Shown: positions 1 through 8,867, counted from the stretch's first letter. The stretch is 64,000 bases of DNA from Mycobacterium paraense (GCF_002101815.1 NZ_LQPM01000010.1:407483-471482); one strand, 5' to 3'. Translations and numbers: made by a program. The notes: generated from the letters alone by a model not told the origin.

Positions 1-524
1 GTCACCTCGGGGCGCGTCATGCCCACGCCGACGCGCACCACACCGAAGTTGAGGTCCTTGCCGTCGGGCTTGCGCTCCCACATCCGCGACGACCCGACGG
101 CCGCGGCCAGGGTGTCGGGCGCCGGGTGGAACCAGCGGTAGTTGGCGTCCATGCTGTCGGCCGACTCGTGCGCCGTCTCGCGCAGCATGTCGAGCATCAG
201 CATGAACTGGGCGCGCATCGCGTCCAGCTTCGGCCGGCTCATCTGCTGCTGACCGCCGAACCGGCCGCCGAACATCATCATCGCCATGCCGCCGATCATG
301 AAGATCGGGAAGATCGCGCCGACGCCGCCGAACACGTGCGAGCCGCTGGCGAAGGTCATCGCGACCATGCCGCCCAACAGGCCGATCACCACGACGCCGA
401 CCACCACGATCCACCACGGCTTGCCCTCGGGTGGCGGGATGCTCAGCGGGGTCGGTAGGACGATGTTCTCCGGCTTGATGACCGGGGGCTTCTCCGGCGT
501 GGGCCGGGCAAATCCGCGCTTCAC
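1..524 (-). CDS. eccC5: EccC5, ESX-5 secretion ATPase (N-terminal part, runs off the window)
   Basis: EccC proteins are the FtsK/SpoIIIE-type ATPases that drive type VII secretion at the inner membrane. Only about 174 N-terminal residues are present; the gene continues past base 1. The visible part starts VKRGFARPTPEKPP, has two closely spaced hydrophobic segments at about residues 37-85, then the conserved stretch MSRPKLDAMRAQF and WFHPAPDTLAAAVGS. This matches what I remember of M. tuberculosis EccC5 (Rv1783) almost residue for residue. The start is GTG at 524-522, overlapping the eccB5 stop (GTGA), so the two genes are translationally coupled. The ATPase domains lie outside the window. Confidence 0.93.
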   Translation of the reverse strand, partial: MKRGFARPTPEKPPVIKPENIVLPTPLSIPPPEGKPWWIVVVGVVVIGLLGGMVAMTFASGSHVFGGVGAIFPIFMIGGMAMMMFGGRFGGQQQMSRPKLDAMRAQFMLMLDMLRETAHESADSMDANYRWFHPAPDTLAAAVGSSRMWERKPDGKDLNFGVVRVGVGMTRPEV

Positions 525-2044
525 TTAGGTACCACCAAATCTCCAGGGGACATGTCCATCGGTAGCGTGTCGTGCTCCACCAGGGCGTCTGCTCTCGACA
601 GGGTCGGGCCTTGCGGCAGCAGTCGCAGCGCCACCCACGGCGCCAGGCTCGGCGTGGTCTTCAGGCCCAACGCCTCGCGGGCCTCGCGGGTGTCGTCGAC
701 GCCGAACCGGGCGCCGGCGTCCGTCAGCCACCACAGCGATTCCGTCGTCTTGGCGCCGGGGTCGTTGCCGGTGACCGCCACGAAGTTCGCGTGATCGGAC
801 GCGAAGTACACCTGGTCGGCCTCGCGGCCCGTCGTGTCGGCCTTCACCAGGGACACGACCTTGTTCGACTCCTTGGTCGGGATGGGCAGGGTCGACCCGG
901 ACACGACCTGGATGCGGGCCCGGTTCTCCCCGGACGTCTTCTGCCACCACCAGCAGGTCGCCGGGTTCTCCCGCATGTCCATCACGTTCAGCGGGTTGTC
1001 GGGGTACGACGACAGGTCCAGCTTGTTGACCACCGGCATCTTCGCCAGCGCCGACGGTTCCACCGTGACCGGCTTAGTGTTGCCGCCGGGGCCGCCGGCG
1101 TTCTGCAGGATCTGGGCCACCAACGGGGGCAGCGTCTGCACGCCCTCGGTCAACACCAGCGAATACTGTTGCGGCCCACTGATTTGCGGCGTGACGATCA
1201 CCGTGCCCACCGGGCCGGGCGCACCCGCGAACGTCGCCGGCGAGCCCGCGTTCGGAATCTCGGGGACCGTGAGCTCCGGGCCCACCGGCAGCGCGTCGTA
1301 GAGCGCGCGGCTCATCGGCTTCGCCATGCTGACCTGTTCGGGGGTCAGGCCCAGCGGCAGCAGCACCGAGCGGTTCGTCGCGTCGATCTTCGACCGGCGG
1401 CCCTGCCGGACCACCCACGCCTCGTCGCCGTAGCGCAGCACCACGGCGTCCGACCCGTTCAGCACCTGGCGGTGGCCGCTGAGGTCCGGGGTGCCGTCGA
1501 TCACCGTCACCGTCACCCCCGACGGCGCGCCCGTCCCGGTCGAACCCGCGACCGTGTCACAGACCAGCCAGGACGACGCGGCCGGCGTCTTCGGCGCGAA
1601 ATTGGAGGGCGCACCCGGGATGCCCACCAGGGGCCCGCGGGGCAGGTTGGCGATCTGGCTCGACCGGACCAGGTGCGGGTTGTCGGGGCGCCCGGTGATC
1701 AGCCGGGCCGACGCGAGGTTCAGCGCCGGGTACAGCTTGTCGCCGACCCGGACGTACAGCGCCCCAGAGTCACGGTCGGCGATGATCGGCGACTCGTTGA
1801 TCTGGCCGGACGGGCTGAGGAAGGACCACAGCAGCGCGCCCAGGCAGATCACCAGCGCCGCGGAGATCGACGCCACGACGGCCAGCGTCTGACGCCGCCC
1901 GGGCTCGATCTCCATGCGGACCCGCCAGCGGGTCAGCGCCATCGCGGTTCGGCGGGCCAGGAATTGATAGCCCGTCACCTGGGTGCGGGTCGACAACCCG
2001 AGGCCGTACCCCGAGCCCCGCTGCCCGCGACTCTCTTCCGCCAC
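521..2044 (-). CDS. eccB5: EccB5, ESX-5 membrane complex component
   Basis: EccB is a single-pass membrane protein of the type VII secretion core complex with a large periplasmic domain. The 507-residue product has a cytoplasmic N-terminus, one hydrophobic helix at about residues 53-75 (VASISAALVICLGALLW), then a periplasmic part with the EccB repeats and a Cys pair (SSWLVCDTV and ENPATCWWW). Length and sequence fit EccB5 (Rv1782, about 506 aa). The start is GTG at 2044-2042, giving VAEESRGQ as in the homologue. It lies directly upstream of eccC5 with a 4-base overlap, and is divergent from malQ, as in M. tuberculosis. ESX-5 exports PE and PPE proteins, two of which are encoded later in the window. 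Confidence 0.95.
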   Translation of the reverse strand: MAEESRGQRGSGYGLGLSTRTQVTGYQFLARRTAMALTRWRVRMEIEPGRRQTLAVVASISAALVICLGALLWSFLSPSGQINESPIIADRDSGALYVRVGDKLYPALNLASARLITGRPDNPHLVRSSQIANLPRGPLVGIPGAPSNFAPKTPAASSWLVCDTVAGSTGTGAPSGVTVTVIDGTPDLSGHRQVLNGSDAVVLRYGDEAWVVRQGRRSKIDATNRSVLLPLGLTPEQVSMAKPMSRALYDALPVGPELTVPEIPNAGSPATFAGAPGPVGTVIVTPQISGPQQYSLVLTEGVQTLPPLVAQILQNAGGPGGNTKPVTVEPSALAKMPVVNKLDLSSYPDNPLNVMDMRENPATCWWWQKTSGENRARIQVVSGSTLPIPTKESNKVVSLVKADTTGREADQVYFASDHANFVAVTGNDPGAKTTESLWWLTDAGARFGVDDTREAREALGLKTTPSLAPWVALRLLPQGPTLSRADALVEHDTLPMDMSPGDLVVPK

Positions 2045-2408
2045 GTTATTTCACCATCCGGTCTGCTAGAACGCCTGGATATTGTCCGTCGAAAATGCCC
2101 ACTGCGCGAATTACTTCGACAACCGTAAGGGACCCGCACCTGCCTCGCCACGCGTTGGCGTGCGCTTCACCTTCTATTTACATCGCCTCGGGCCGGCGCA
2201 CCCCGCCCGTTTCGGGCGCCTGGCCCATGAGCGGCGCCGGCCGCGGCGCCGCCAACATTGCTCTTCCCCACTCATCCCCCGGCTGGATTTTTCGCATCTT
2301 CACTGGGCATGTTAATCGCGGATGCCCGGCTAGTCCTGCTGAACGGCAACCTTGCCGCGACGGCCCCGCCCGAGCCGGGTCCCGGCATCCTCAAGCAAGA
2401 TGGGCGGC
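2045..2408. other. Divergent intergenic region between eccB5 and malQ
   Basis: These 364 bases separate the divergent eccB5 and malQ genes and should hold the promoters of both. I see no convincing -10/-35 pair, operator or small gene in it. Short open frames here have no support from codon use or homology. Confidence 0.5.
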
Positions 2409-4547
2409 ATGCCTGAGCTCGCGCCCTCGCTGGTCGAACTCGCCCGCCGGTTCGGCATCGCGACCGAGTACGAGGACTGGACCGGGCGGCCGGTGCACGT
2501 TCCCGCGGAGACGCTGGTGGCGGTCCTCGCCGCGCTCGGTGTCGAGGCCGGCACCGAACAGGAGCGCAACGCCGCCCTGACGGCGCAGCGGCGGGCGTAT
2601 TGGCAGCGCCGGATGCCGGCGACCATCGTCGGGCGCACCGGCGAGCAGATCCGGTTCTGGGCGCACGTCACCCACGGTGACCCCGCCGAGGTGTGGCTGC
2701 AGCTCGAGGACGGCACGGTGCGGGGCGGGGTGCAGCAGGTCGACAACTTCACGCCGCCGTTCGAGCTGGACGGGCGCTGGATCGGCGAGGCCAGCTTCGC
2801 CTTGCCCGCCCACCTGCCGCTGGGCTACCACCGCGTGCACCTGCGGTCCGGCGACTCCGAGACCAGCACCGCGCTGATCGTCACCCCCGACTGGCTCGGC
2901 CTGCCCGAGCAGCTCGGGGCCCGGCGCGCGTGGGGGCTGGCGGCCCAGCTCTACAGCGTGCGGTCCCGCCAGTCGTGGGGCGTCGGCGACCTCACCGACC
3001 TGACCGACCTCGCGGTGTGGTCGGCGTCCCGCCACGGCGCCGACTACGTGCTGATCAATCCGGTGCACGCGGCCGGGTTCGGTCCCAGCGGCCGCATGGA
3101 ACCGTCGCCGTACCTGCCCACCTCGCGCCGCTACGTCAACCCGATTTATCTTCGCGTCGAGGCGATCCCGGAATACGCCGACCTCACCAAGCGCGGCCGG
3201 GTGCGACGGCTGCGCTCCGACGTGCAGCGGCGGGCGGCCCGGCTGGACGCCATCGACCGCGACGGCGCCTGGGCGGCCAAGCGCGAGGCGCTCAAGCTGC
3301 TGCACGAGGTGCCTCGGTCGGCGGGCCGCGAGCTGGCCTACGCCGCGTTCCGCGACCGGGAGGGCCGCGCCCTCGAGGACTTCGCCACCTGGTGCGCGCT
3401 GGCCGAGGAATACGGCGGCGACTGGCACCGCTGGCCCGATTCGTTGCGCCACCCCGACGCCGCCGGGGTCGCCGGTTTCGCCGAAAGGCATTCGGACGCA
3501 GTCGATTTCCACCGATGGCTGCAGTGGCAACTCGACGAACAGCTCGCCTCGGCGCAGTCGCAGGCCATCCGGGCCGGGATGGCGCTGGGCGTCATGGGAG
3601 ACCTGGCCGTCGGCGTGCACCCCGACGGCGCCGACGCCTGGGCCCTGCAGGACGCGATGGCGCTGGGCGTGACCGCGGGCGCGCCGCCCGACGAGTTCAA
3701 CCAACTCGGCCAGGACTGGTCGCAGCCGCCGTGGCGCCCGGACCGGCTGGACGAGCGGGAGTACCTGCCCTTTCGCGCCCTCATCCGCGCGCAACTGCGG
3801 CACGCCGGCGGTGTCCGCATCGACCACATCATCGGGTTGTTCCGGCTCTGGTGGATCCCGCAGGGCGCTCCGCCCACCCACGGCACCTACGTGCGCTACG
3901 ACCACGAAGCGATGATCGGCATCGTCGCCCTCGAGGCGCACCGGGCCGGCGCGCTGGTCGTCGGCGAGGATCTCGGCACCGTCGAACCGTGGGTGCGCGA
4001 CTACCTCTTGTTGCGCGGGGTGCTGGGCACCTCGATCCTCTGGTTCGAGTTGGATCGGGACGGGAACGGCGGCCCCCTGCCGGCCGAGCGCTGGCGGGAG
4101 TACTGCCTGTCCTCGGTCACCACCCACGATCTGCCGCCGACGGCCGGTTACCTGGCGGGCGAACACGTGCGGCTGCGGGAATCGCTGGGGTTGCTGACCC
4201 GGCCGGTCGAGGTCGAGCTGGAATCCGACCGGGCCGAGCAGCGGGCCTGGCTCGCCGAGCTGCGCCGCGTCGGCCTGCTTGCCGACGGCGAGGAGGACCC
4301 GGAGCTCGTCATCCTGGCGCTGTACCGATATCTGGGCCGGACGCCGTCGCGCCTGGTGGGCGTCGCGCTGACCGATGCCGTCGGCGACCGCCGCACCCAG
4401 AACCAGCCGGGCACCACCGACGAATACCCCAACTGGCGGGTTCCGCTGACCGGGCCCGACGGCCGGCCGGTGACGCTCGAGGACGTCTTCGCCGATTCCC
4501 GGGCGGCCACCCTGGCCGAGGCCGTCCGCGAGGCGATCGCGCCTTAG
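2409..4547 (+). CDS. malQ: 4-alpha-glucanotransferase (amylomaltase)
   Basis: MalQ is a GH77 enzyme that transfers alpha-1,4-glucan segments between maltodextrins, in glycogen and maltose metabolism. The 712-residue product shows the GH77 catalytic set: nucleophile Asp472 in VRIDHIIGLFRLWW, acid/base Glu520 in VVGEDLGTVEPW and the third acid Asp574 in TTHDLPPTAGY. It also has the mycobacterial N-terminal domain before the barrel. The start at 2409 (MPELAPSLVELARRF) is chosen because the M. tuberculosis protein Rv1781c begins MTELAPS; an in-frame ATG at 2400 is an alternative, and neither has a strong ribosome site. The position next to eccB5 is the conserved mycobacterial order. Confidence 0.95.
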   Translation: MPELAPSLVELARRFGIATEYEDWTGRPVHVPAETLVAVLAALGVEAGTEQERNAALTAQRRAYWQRRMPATIVGRTGEQIRFWAHVTHGDPAEVWLQLEDGTVRGGVQQVDNFTPPFELDGRWIGEASFALPAHLPLGYHRVHLRSGDSETSTALIVTPDWLGLPEQLGARRAWGLAAQLYSVRSRQSWGVGDLTDLTDLAVWSASRHGADYVLINPVHAAGFGPSGRMEPSPYLPTSRRYVNPIYLRVEAIPEYADLTKRGRVRRLRSDVQRRAARLDAIDRDGAWAAKREALKLLHEVPRSAGRELAYAAFRDREGRALEDFATWCALAEEYGGDWHRWPDSLRHPDAAGVAGFAERHSDAVDFHRWLQWQLDEQLASAQSQAIRAGMALGVMGDLAVGVHPDGADAWALQDAMALGVTAGAPPDEFNQLGQDWSQPPWRPDRLDEREYLPFRALIRAQLRHAGGVRIDHIIGLFRLWWIPQGAPPTHGTYVRYDHEAMIGIVALEAHRAGALVVGEDLGTVEPWVRDYLLLRGVLGTSILWFELDRDGNGGPLPAERWREYCLSSVTTHDLPPTAGYLAGEHVRLRESLGLLTRPVEVELESDRAEQRAWLAELRRVGLLADGEEDPELVILALYRYLGRTPSRLVGVALTDAVGDRRTQNQPGTTDEYPNWRVPLTGPDGRPVTLEDVFADSRAATLAEAVREAIAP

Positions 4548-4576
4548 GCGTAAGTGGCCTGTTAGCTTCGGTTTCC

Positions 4577-5470
4577 ATGAACGCTTCCCCGAAAGTCGGG
4601 GTGGTCGCCCCGGTCGCCGACGGTGTCACCGCGGATCCCGAGTGGATGGTCAGCTTCGCGGGCCACCTGGAGCGCTGCGGGTTCGAATCGATCGTGGTCG
4701 TCGAGCACACCGTGCTGGTCACCCGCTACGACAGCGTGTATCCCTACGACAGCTCCGGACGCGTCGGCCTGGCCGCCGACTGCCCCATTCCCGACCCGCT
4801 CGACCTGCTGGCCTTCCTGGCCGGCCACACCAGCCGCCTCGGGCTGGCCACCGGCGTGCTGGTGCTGCCCAACCACCATCCGGTGGTGCTCGCGAAGCGG
4901 GCGGCGACCGTCGACGCGCTCTCGGGCGGCAGGCTGCGGCTGTGCGTGGGCGTGGGCTGGCTCAAGGAGGAGCTGGCCGCCTGCGGCGCGGAGTTCGACA
5001 ACCGGGGCCGGCGGGTCGACGAGCAGTTGGCGGTGCTGCGAGAGCTGTGGGCGGACCGCCCCCGGGGCGCCTCGCACCACGGCGAATTCTTCGACTTCGA
5101 CGATGTCATGTGCTACCCGAAACCCGTTGCGGCCGAACGGCTCCCGATCCACATCGGGGGGCACAGCCGGGCGGCGGCGCGGCGCGCGGGACGCTTGGGT
5201 GACGGCTTCCAACCGCTGGGCGTGGCGGGCCCGCAACTCGCGTCGCTGCTCGCGCTGATGCGTGAGGAGGCGTCCGCGGCGGGCCGCGATCCGGCGGCCC
5301 TGGAGGTGTCGCTGGGCCACGCGGTCAACAAGATCGACGCGGAACGCGCGGGCGCCCTCGTCGATCAGGGCGCCGACCGGATCGTGTTGTCCATGCCGCC
5401 CACCGCCGACATCGAAGAGGCCAAGGACATGCTGTCGGCGTGCGCGCAACGGCTGTCCCTGCCCTCATGA
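4577..5470 (+). CDS. LLM-class F420-dependent oxidoreductase
   Basis: This 297-residue protein belongs to the luciferase-like monooxygenase fold that in mycobacteria commonly uses coenzyme F420. Typical features are the barrel strand FESIVVVEHTVL, the segment LATGVLVLPNHHPVVLAKRAATVDALSGGRL, then GVGWLKEELAACG and the C-terminal PIHIGGHSRAAARRAGRLGDG. The substrate is unknown. The ATG at 4577 starts 29 bases after malQ stops. The stop overlaps the next start (ATGA at 5467-5470), so it is co-translated with a SnoaL-like protein. F420 rather than FMN use is a family inference. Confidence 0.85.
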   Translation: MNASPKVGVVAPVADGVTADPEWMVSFAGHLERCGFESIVVVEHTVLVTRYDSVYPYDSSGRVGLAADCPIPDPLDLLAFLAGHTSRLGLATGVLVLPNHHPVVLAKRAATVDALSGGRLRLCVGVGWLKEELAACGAEFDNRGRRVDEQLAVLRELWADRPRGASHHGEFFDFDDVMCYPKPVAAERLPIHIGGHSRAAARRAGRLGDGFQPLGVAGPQLASLLALMREEASAAGRDPAALEVSLGHAVNKIDAERAGALVDQGADRIVLSMPPTADIEEAKDMLSACAQRLSLPS

Positions 5471-5937
5471 CGCTGTCAGTCGACGACCGGATGGCACTCA
5501 GCGACGTCGTGCACCGCTACGCCGCCAACGTCGACGACCGCCAATTCGACGCCGTGGTCGGGCTTTTCACCGAGGCGGCCGAGCTGGTACTGCCCGACCC
5601 GCCGGCCGCGCTGGAGCCCGTGCACTCCCACACGGGCCTTGAAGCCATCGCTGCCGCGGTGGCCGCCGTCGCGGCCGTCGCCCGCACCGAGCACGCCATC
5701 GTCGGTGAGGTCTATGAGCAGGGCGCGCGCCCCGGCGCCGCGCGCGGGCGCGTCGCGTGCGTCGCACACCACTGGAGCCGGCGCTCCGATGAGGTGGTCG
5801 ACGTGGTGTGGCACCTGCGCTACGACGACGACTACCGGCTGACGGGCGCGGGCTGGCGGATCGGCCGGCGCGCCCTGACCATCAACGCCATTGAGACCCG
5901 TCCGGCCCGAAAATTGCGGCCGCCGGACCCGGCGTAG
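5467..5937 (+). CDS. SnoaL/NTF2-like domain protein
   Basis: This is a 156-residue protein with the cone-shaped NTF2-like fold. It begins with a helix (MALSDVVHRYAANVDDRQFDAVVGLFTEAAEL), the usual SnoaL_4 opening, and ends in the strand pattern VWHLRYDDDYRLTGAGWRIGRR. Family members include small cyclases, dehydratases and isomerases as well as non-enzymatic subunits, so no reaction is assigned. The start overlaps the stop of the LLM oxidoreductase by four bases, which suggests the pair acts on one substrate. The stop is followed by about 230 bases without a gene. Confidence 0.8.
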   Translation: MTLSVDDRMALSDVVHRYAANVDDRQFDAVVGLFTEAAELVLPDPPAALEPVHSHTGLEAIAAAVAAVAAVARTEHAIVGEVYEQGARPGAARGRVACVAHHWSRRSDEVVDVVWHLRYDDDYRLTGAGWRIGRRALTINAIETRPARKLRPPDPA

Positions 5938-6023
5938 CCGATGTCCAGAAGGTTATGCCCAAACTCACAGTGACCGCCAAGAAACCGAGTTTGCGGCGAA
6001 AAATAACCGTTTGATTGGCACTT

Positions 6024-6041
6024 ACGGCTACCGGTATCCGT
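6024..6041. promoter_or_regulatory. Near-perfect 18-bp palindrome, candidate operator
   Basis: The 18 bases ACGGCTACCGGTATCCGT are self-complementary at eight of nine base pairs. They lie in the gap upstream of the cytochrome/YedY-like gene, about 144 bases before its start. Shape and place suggest a dimeric repressor or activator site; no adjacent regulator gene is seen. Confidence 0.4.
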
Positions 6042-6154
6042 GCCGATGCGGATTTTGCCCGCCGTCAACTGTTGCCAACGGCCGCAGAGCGTGACGCGGC
6101 CCGCCTGAGCGCTTTTCTTTCCGATCGAGTCCAATTTATCCAAGCGCGCTCGGG

Positions 6155-6160
6155 TATTTT
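6155..6160 (+). promoter_or_regulatory. Possible -10 element (TATTTT) with a near-leaderless start
   Basis: TATTTT fits the mycobacterial TANNNT -10 pattern and ends eight bases before the GTG start at 6168. Transcription would then begin at or next to the start codon. No good -35 is visible, which is common for mycobacterial promoters. Confidence 0.35.
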
Positions 6161-6167
6161 CGGCCGC

Positions 6168-8006
6168 GTGACGAACACCGAACATCGGGACCTGCGCGCC
6201 GATTCCGCCGGGACCGCCGGGGGGCGGGAAGCGGCGGGCGGCGCTGTATCGACACTGGCAGTTGGAACGCCGCTGGCGGAAATCCCGGACTACCGCAACG
6301 AGATCCACACCGCCGAGGACACCATCGACGTCGAGGCCTACGGTGGCGGCTTCGATCTGACCAGGCGGGCGACGGCTCCGAAGCTGCGTGTCGGGCGGGA
6401 CAAGTGGTTCAACCTGTTGTGGCTGATCCCGATCGGCTTTGCCCTGCTGGTCGTCGGCGTGGCGATCGGCAAAGGCCTGCACAACATGCCGGCGGTGCAG
6501 TCGTTCATCCAGCGTTACCCGGGAACCGACACCCACACCGGTGTCAGCCCGGGCCTGCCCGCGTGGATCGGTTGGACCCACTTCTTCAACCTGTTCATGA
6601 TGATGTTCATCATCCGGACGGGGATCCAGATCCTGTGCGACCATCCCCGGCTTTACTTCAGCCGCAACGCCACTCCGGGCAAGGACGAATGGTTGCGGGT
6701 CGGTCCGCCGGTGCCCGACGACGAATTGTGGACCGCCAACGCCGACACCGTCGCGCTCCCACCGCAGTTGGGATTGCCGGGATTCCGGCACTCCATCGGG
6801 CTGGCCCGGTGGTGGCACCTCGGCGTCGACGTGCTCTGGCTGGTCAACGGGTTGGTCTTCTACGTGTTGTTGTTCGCCACCGGCCAGTGGCGCCACATCG
6901 TGCCGACCAGCTGGGACGTCTTCCCCAACGCCGCCTCCGTTGCGGTGCAGTACCTCTCGCTGGATTGGCCGAAGGACAACGGCTGGGTCGCCTATAACGG
7001 CCTGCAGCTGCTGGCGTACTTCACCACGGTCTTCATCGCCGCGCCGGCCGCGCTGATCACCGGCCTGGGCATGTCGCCCGCGCTGTCGCAGCGCGTGCAC
7101 TGGCTCAGCAAGCGGCTGAGCATTCAGCACGCGCGCTCCCTGCATTTCGTTGTGCTGGTGTACTTCCTGTTCTTCATCCTGGTGCACGTGACGATGGTGC
7201 TGACCACCGGAGCGCTGCAGAACCTCAACCACATGTTCGCCTCCCGCGACGACGACAGCTGGATGGGTTTCTGGATCTTCGCCGCGGCCATGGTGGTGAC
7301 GGCCGTCGCGTGGGTGTGGGCCACCCCGTTCACCATTCGCCACCCCCGGGTGGTCCAGCGGGTCGGCTATGCGCTCGTCGGCCCCTTCCAGCGCATGCTC
7401 GAACAGCTCGACCCCAAGCCCGGTGCGTTCACCGAGAAAGACATCTCACCGCACCACTGGCGCAACGGCCGCCTTCCGGAGACCGTCGAGTACAAAAAGT
7501 TGGAGGCCAACGACTTTCGCGATTGGCGGCTGAAGGTGTACGGCCTGGTCGAGCACCCGATGGAATTCTCGCTCGACGACCTGATGGCGCTGCCCTATCA
7601 CGAACAGATCAGCCAGCACTTCTGCATCCAGGCCTGGTCGGGCGTGGCCAAGTGGGGCGGCGTGCAGATGAAGACGATCATGGACATCGTCAAACCGCTG
7701 CCCGAGGCGAAATGGGCGGTGTTCTATTCGATGGGCCTCGGCGCCACCGGCGGGATCTACTACAACGCCCACCACATCGGCCAGATGGACCATCACATGA
7801 CGATGCTGGCCTTCAACATGAACGATCAGCCACTCCCCTACATGCACGGCAAGCCGCTGCGGCTGCGCAACGAGTTGCAGCACGGCTTCAAGCTGGTGAA
7901 GTGGATCAAGGGGATCGAGTTCGTCGCCGATTACCGCGACATCGGCAGCGGTTACGGCGGCTACAGCGAAGACCACAAGTACTTCGGGCGCCACCAGACG
8001 CTGTAG
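6168..8006 (+). CDS. Membrane cytochrome b-like / molybdopterin oxidoreductase fusion (YedY-YedZ-like)
   Basis: The 612-residue product joins a membrane part to a sulfite-oxidase/YedY-type molybdopterin domain. About six hydrophobic segments (near residues 81-101, 133-155, 215-238, 275-298, 325-347, 366-386) carry histidines at 138, 217, 326 and 340 that could bind b-haem. From about residue 445 follows the molybdopterin domain, with candidate Mo-ligand Cys486 in QHFCIQAWSGVAKWGG, close to the YedY motif. In E. coli MsrPQ the two parts are separate proteins that reduce oxidised methionine; here one chain holds both, but with the molybdopterin domain at the C-terminus. No signal peptide is seen. 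GTG 6168 is chosen because upstream codons look non-coding and a -10 sits just before it. The substrate is unknown. Confidence 0.8.
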   Translation: MTNTEHRDLRADSAGTAGGREAAGGAVSTLAVGTPLAEIPDYRNEIHTAEDTIDVEAYGGGFDLTRRATAPKLRVGRDKWFNLLWLIPIGFALLVVGVAIGKGLHNMPAVQSFIQRYPGTDTHTGVSPGLPAWIGWTHFFNLFMMMFIIRTGIQILCDHPRLYFSRNATPGKDEWLRVGPPVPDDELWTANADTVALPPQLGLPGFRHSIGLARWWHLGVDVLWLVNGLVFYVLLFATGQWRHIVPTSWDVFPNAASVAVQYLSLDWPKDNGWVAYNGLQLLAYFTTVFIAAPAALITGLGMSPALSQRVHWLSKRLSIQHARSLHFVVLVYFLFFILVHVTMVLTTGALQNLNHMFASRDDDSWMGFWIFAAAMVVTAVAWVWATPFTIRHPRVVQRVGYALVGPFQRMLEQLDPKPGAFTEKDISPHHWRNGRLPETVEYKKLEANDFRDWRLKVYGLVEHPMEFSLDDLMALPYHEQISQHFCIQAWSGVAKWGGVQMKTIMDIVKPLPEAKWAVFYSMGLGATGGIYYNAHHIGQMDHHMTMLAFNMNDQPLPYMHGKPLRLRNELQHGFKLVKWIKGIEFVADYRDIGSGYGGYSEDHKYFGRHQTL

Positions 8007-8096
8007 CGAGCCCGTCCGGAAGTCGTTTCCTCAGAGGGCGTTTCGGGTAGCCGCACTGAAGCGGTGCAGCGATAACGACAAAACTGAGGGGGCGCC

Positions 8097-8342
8097 ATGA
8101 ACCACATCGCGCGCACGCGGCGGGGTGCGGAGCGCTCGCCCGGGCTCGTCATCATGGGGATCGCCGTACTGGCCTTCGTGGTCTGCGTGGTCAATTTCGC
8201 GCTCGGCGCCGCGGGCGCGGGCGTCGTCGCCGCGAGCGTCGGGCTGTTGGCCTTCGGGGCAGGCCTGGCCTGGCTCGTCATGGACGGCAGGCGGTTTCGC
8301 GACGCCGAACGGGGCTGCGGGGCGCGCCGGCGGGCGCCGTAG
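8097..8342 (+). CDS. Small two-helix membrane protein, unknown function
   Basis: This is an 81-residue protein with two hydrophobic helices (about residues 15-36, LVIMGIAVLAFVVCVVNFAL, and 40-62) between basic ends. A strong purine-rich ribosome site (GAGGGGG) stands eight bases before the ATG, which supports it as a real gene. It follows the cytochrome/YedY-like gene by about 90 bases on the same strand and could be co-transcribed. I do not recognise a family and assign no function. Confidence 0.6.
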   Translation: MNHIARTRRGAERSPGLVIMGIAVLAFVVCVVNFALGAAGAGVVAASVGLLAFGAGLAWLVMDGRRFRDAERGCGARRRAP

Positions 8343-8356
8343 TCATTGCAGCGCTG

Positions 8357-8785
8357 TTATTGCAGCGATGCCAGGTTGCTCACCGAGTTGCGGATGTCGG
8401 ATCGCAGCACCCTGGCGACCAGGCTGCCGACCGGTCCGCTGAGCACGCCGCCCTTCAGGTCGGCGGTGAGGTGAAACTTCGACCCGGGGTGGTTGTCGGA
8501 GATGGTCACCCCGACGGCGATCCGAATCCCGCCCCGGCCGCGGCCCTGCAGCTCGATCGATTCCGGCGCGTCGTAACAGGTGACTTCCCAATGGATGACG
8601 TTGCGGAAGCCCTTGACCTTGATGCACGAGGAGACGCAGGTGCCCTTCTCGATGGTCGAGGGAACGGGCCCGCGCCAACCGCCGAAGATGGTCAGCCACT
8701 CGTCGAATCGACGCAGGTCGGACGCGAGCTTCCACGCGGTCTCCGGCTCCACCTCGGACGCCATCGAAACATCTACTCGTGCCAA
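8357..8785 (-). CDS. SRPBCC-family protein (polyketide cyclase/Rv0910-like)
   Basis: The 142-residue protein has the START/SRPBCC pattern: MARVDVSMASEVEPETAWKLASDLRRFDEWL at the N-terminus and a final long helix (GPVGSLVARVLRSDIRNSVSNLASL). Mycobacterial relatives such as Rv0910 have been described as toxins of toxin-antitoxin pairs, but there the antitoxin gene is adjacent; no small partner is seen here. A lipid- or hydrophobic-ligand-binding role is the general family expectation. It converges with the small membrane protein on its left and runs in the same direction as the Rv1780-like gene on its right. Confidence 0.75.
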   Translation of the reverse strand: MARVDVSMASEVEPETAWKLASDLRRFDEWLTIFGGWRGPVPSTIEKGTCVSSCIKVKGFRNVIHWEVTCYDAPESIELQGRGRGGIRIAVGVTISDNHPGSKFHLTADLKGGVLSGPVGSLVARVLRSDIRNSVSNLASLQ

Positions 8786-8867
8786 GTCTTCTCGCTCCTC
8801 GTGAGACGGTCGCTGTTTGGCACCGCATACCCGGCTCCGGCGAAGAGGTAAACGCGATCGGCGGCCT

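Noticed and set aside
2391..4166. 591-codon open frame antisense to malQ
   Set aside because: It is a mirror of GC-rich codon use in a well-identified GH77 gene. The translation is Arg/Gly/Pro/His-rich without any motif.
5832..7343. 503-codon open frame antisense to the cytochrome/YedY-like gene
   Set aside because: The opposite strand has clear membrane helices and a Mo-ligand motif; this frame has only low-complexity His/Gln/Arg sequence.
8357..8785. Toxin of a toxin-antitoxin pair
   Set aside because: Rv0910-like proteins can be toxins, but no small antitoxin gene is adjacent on either side here.
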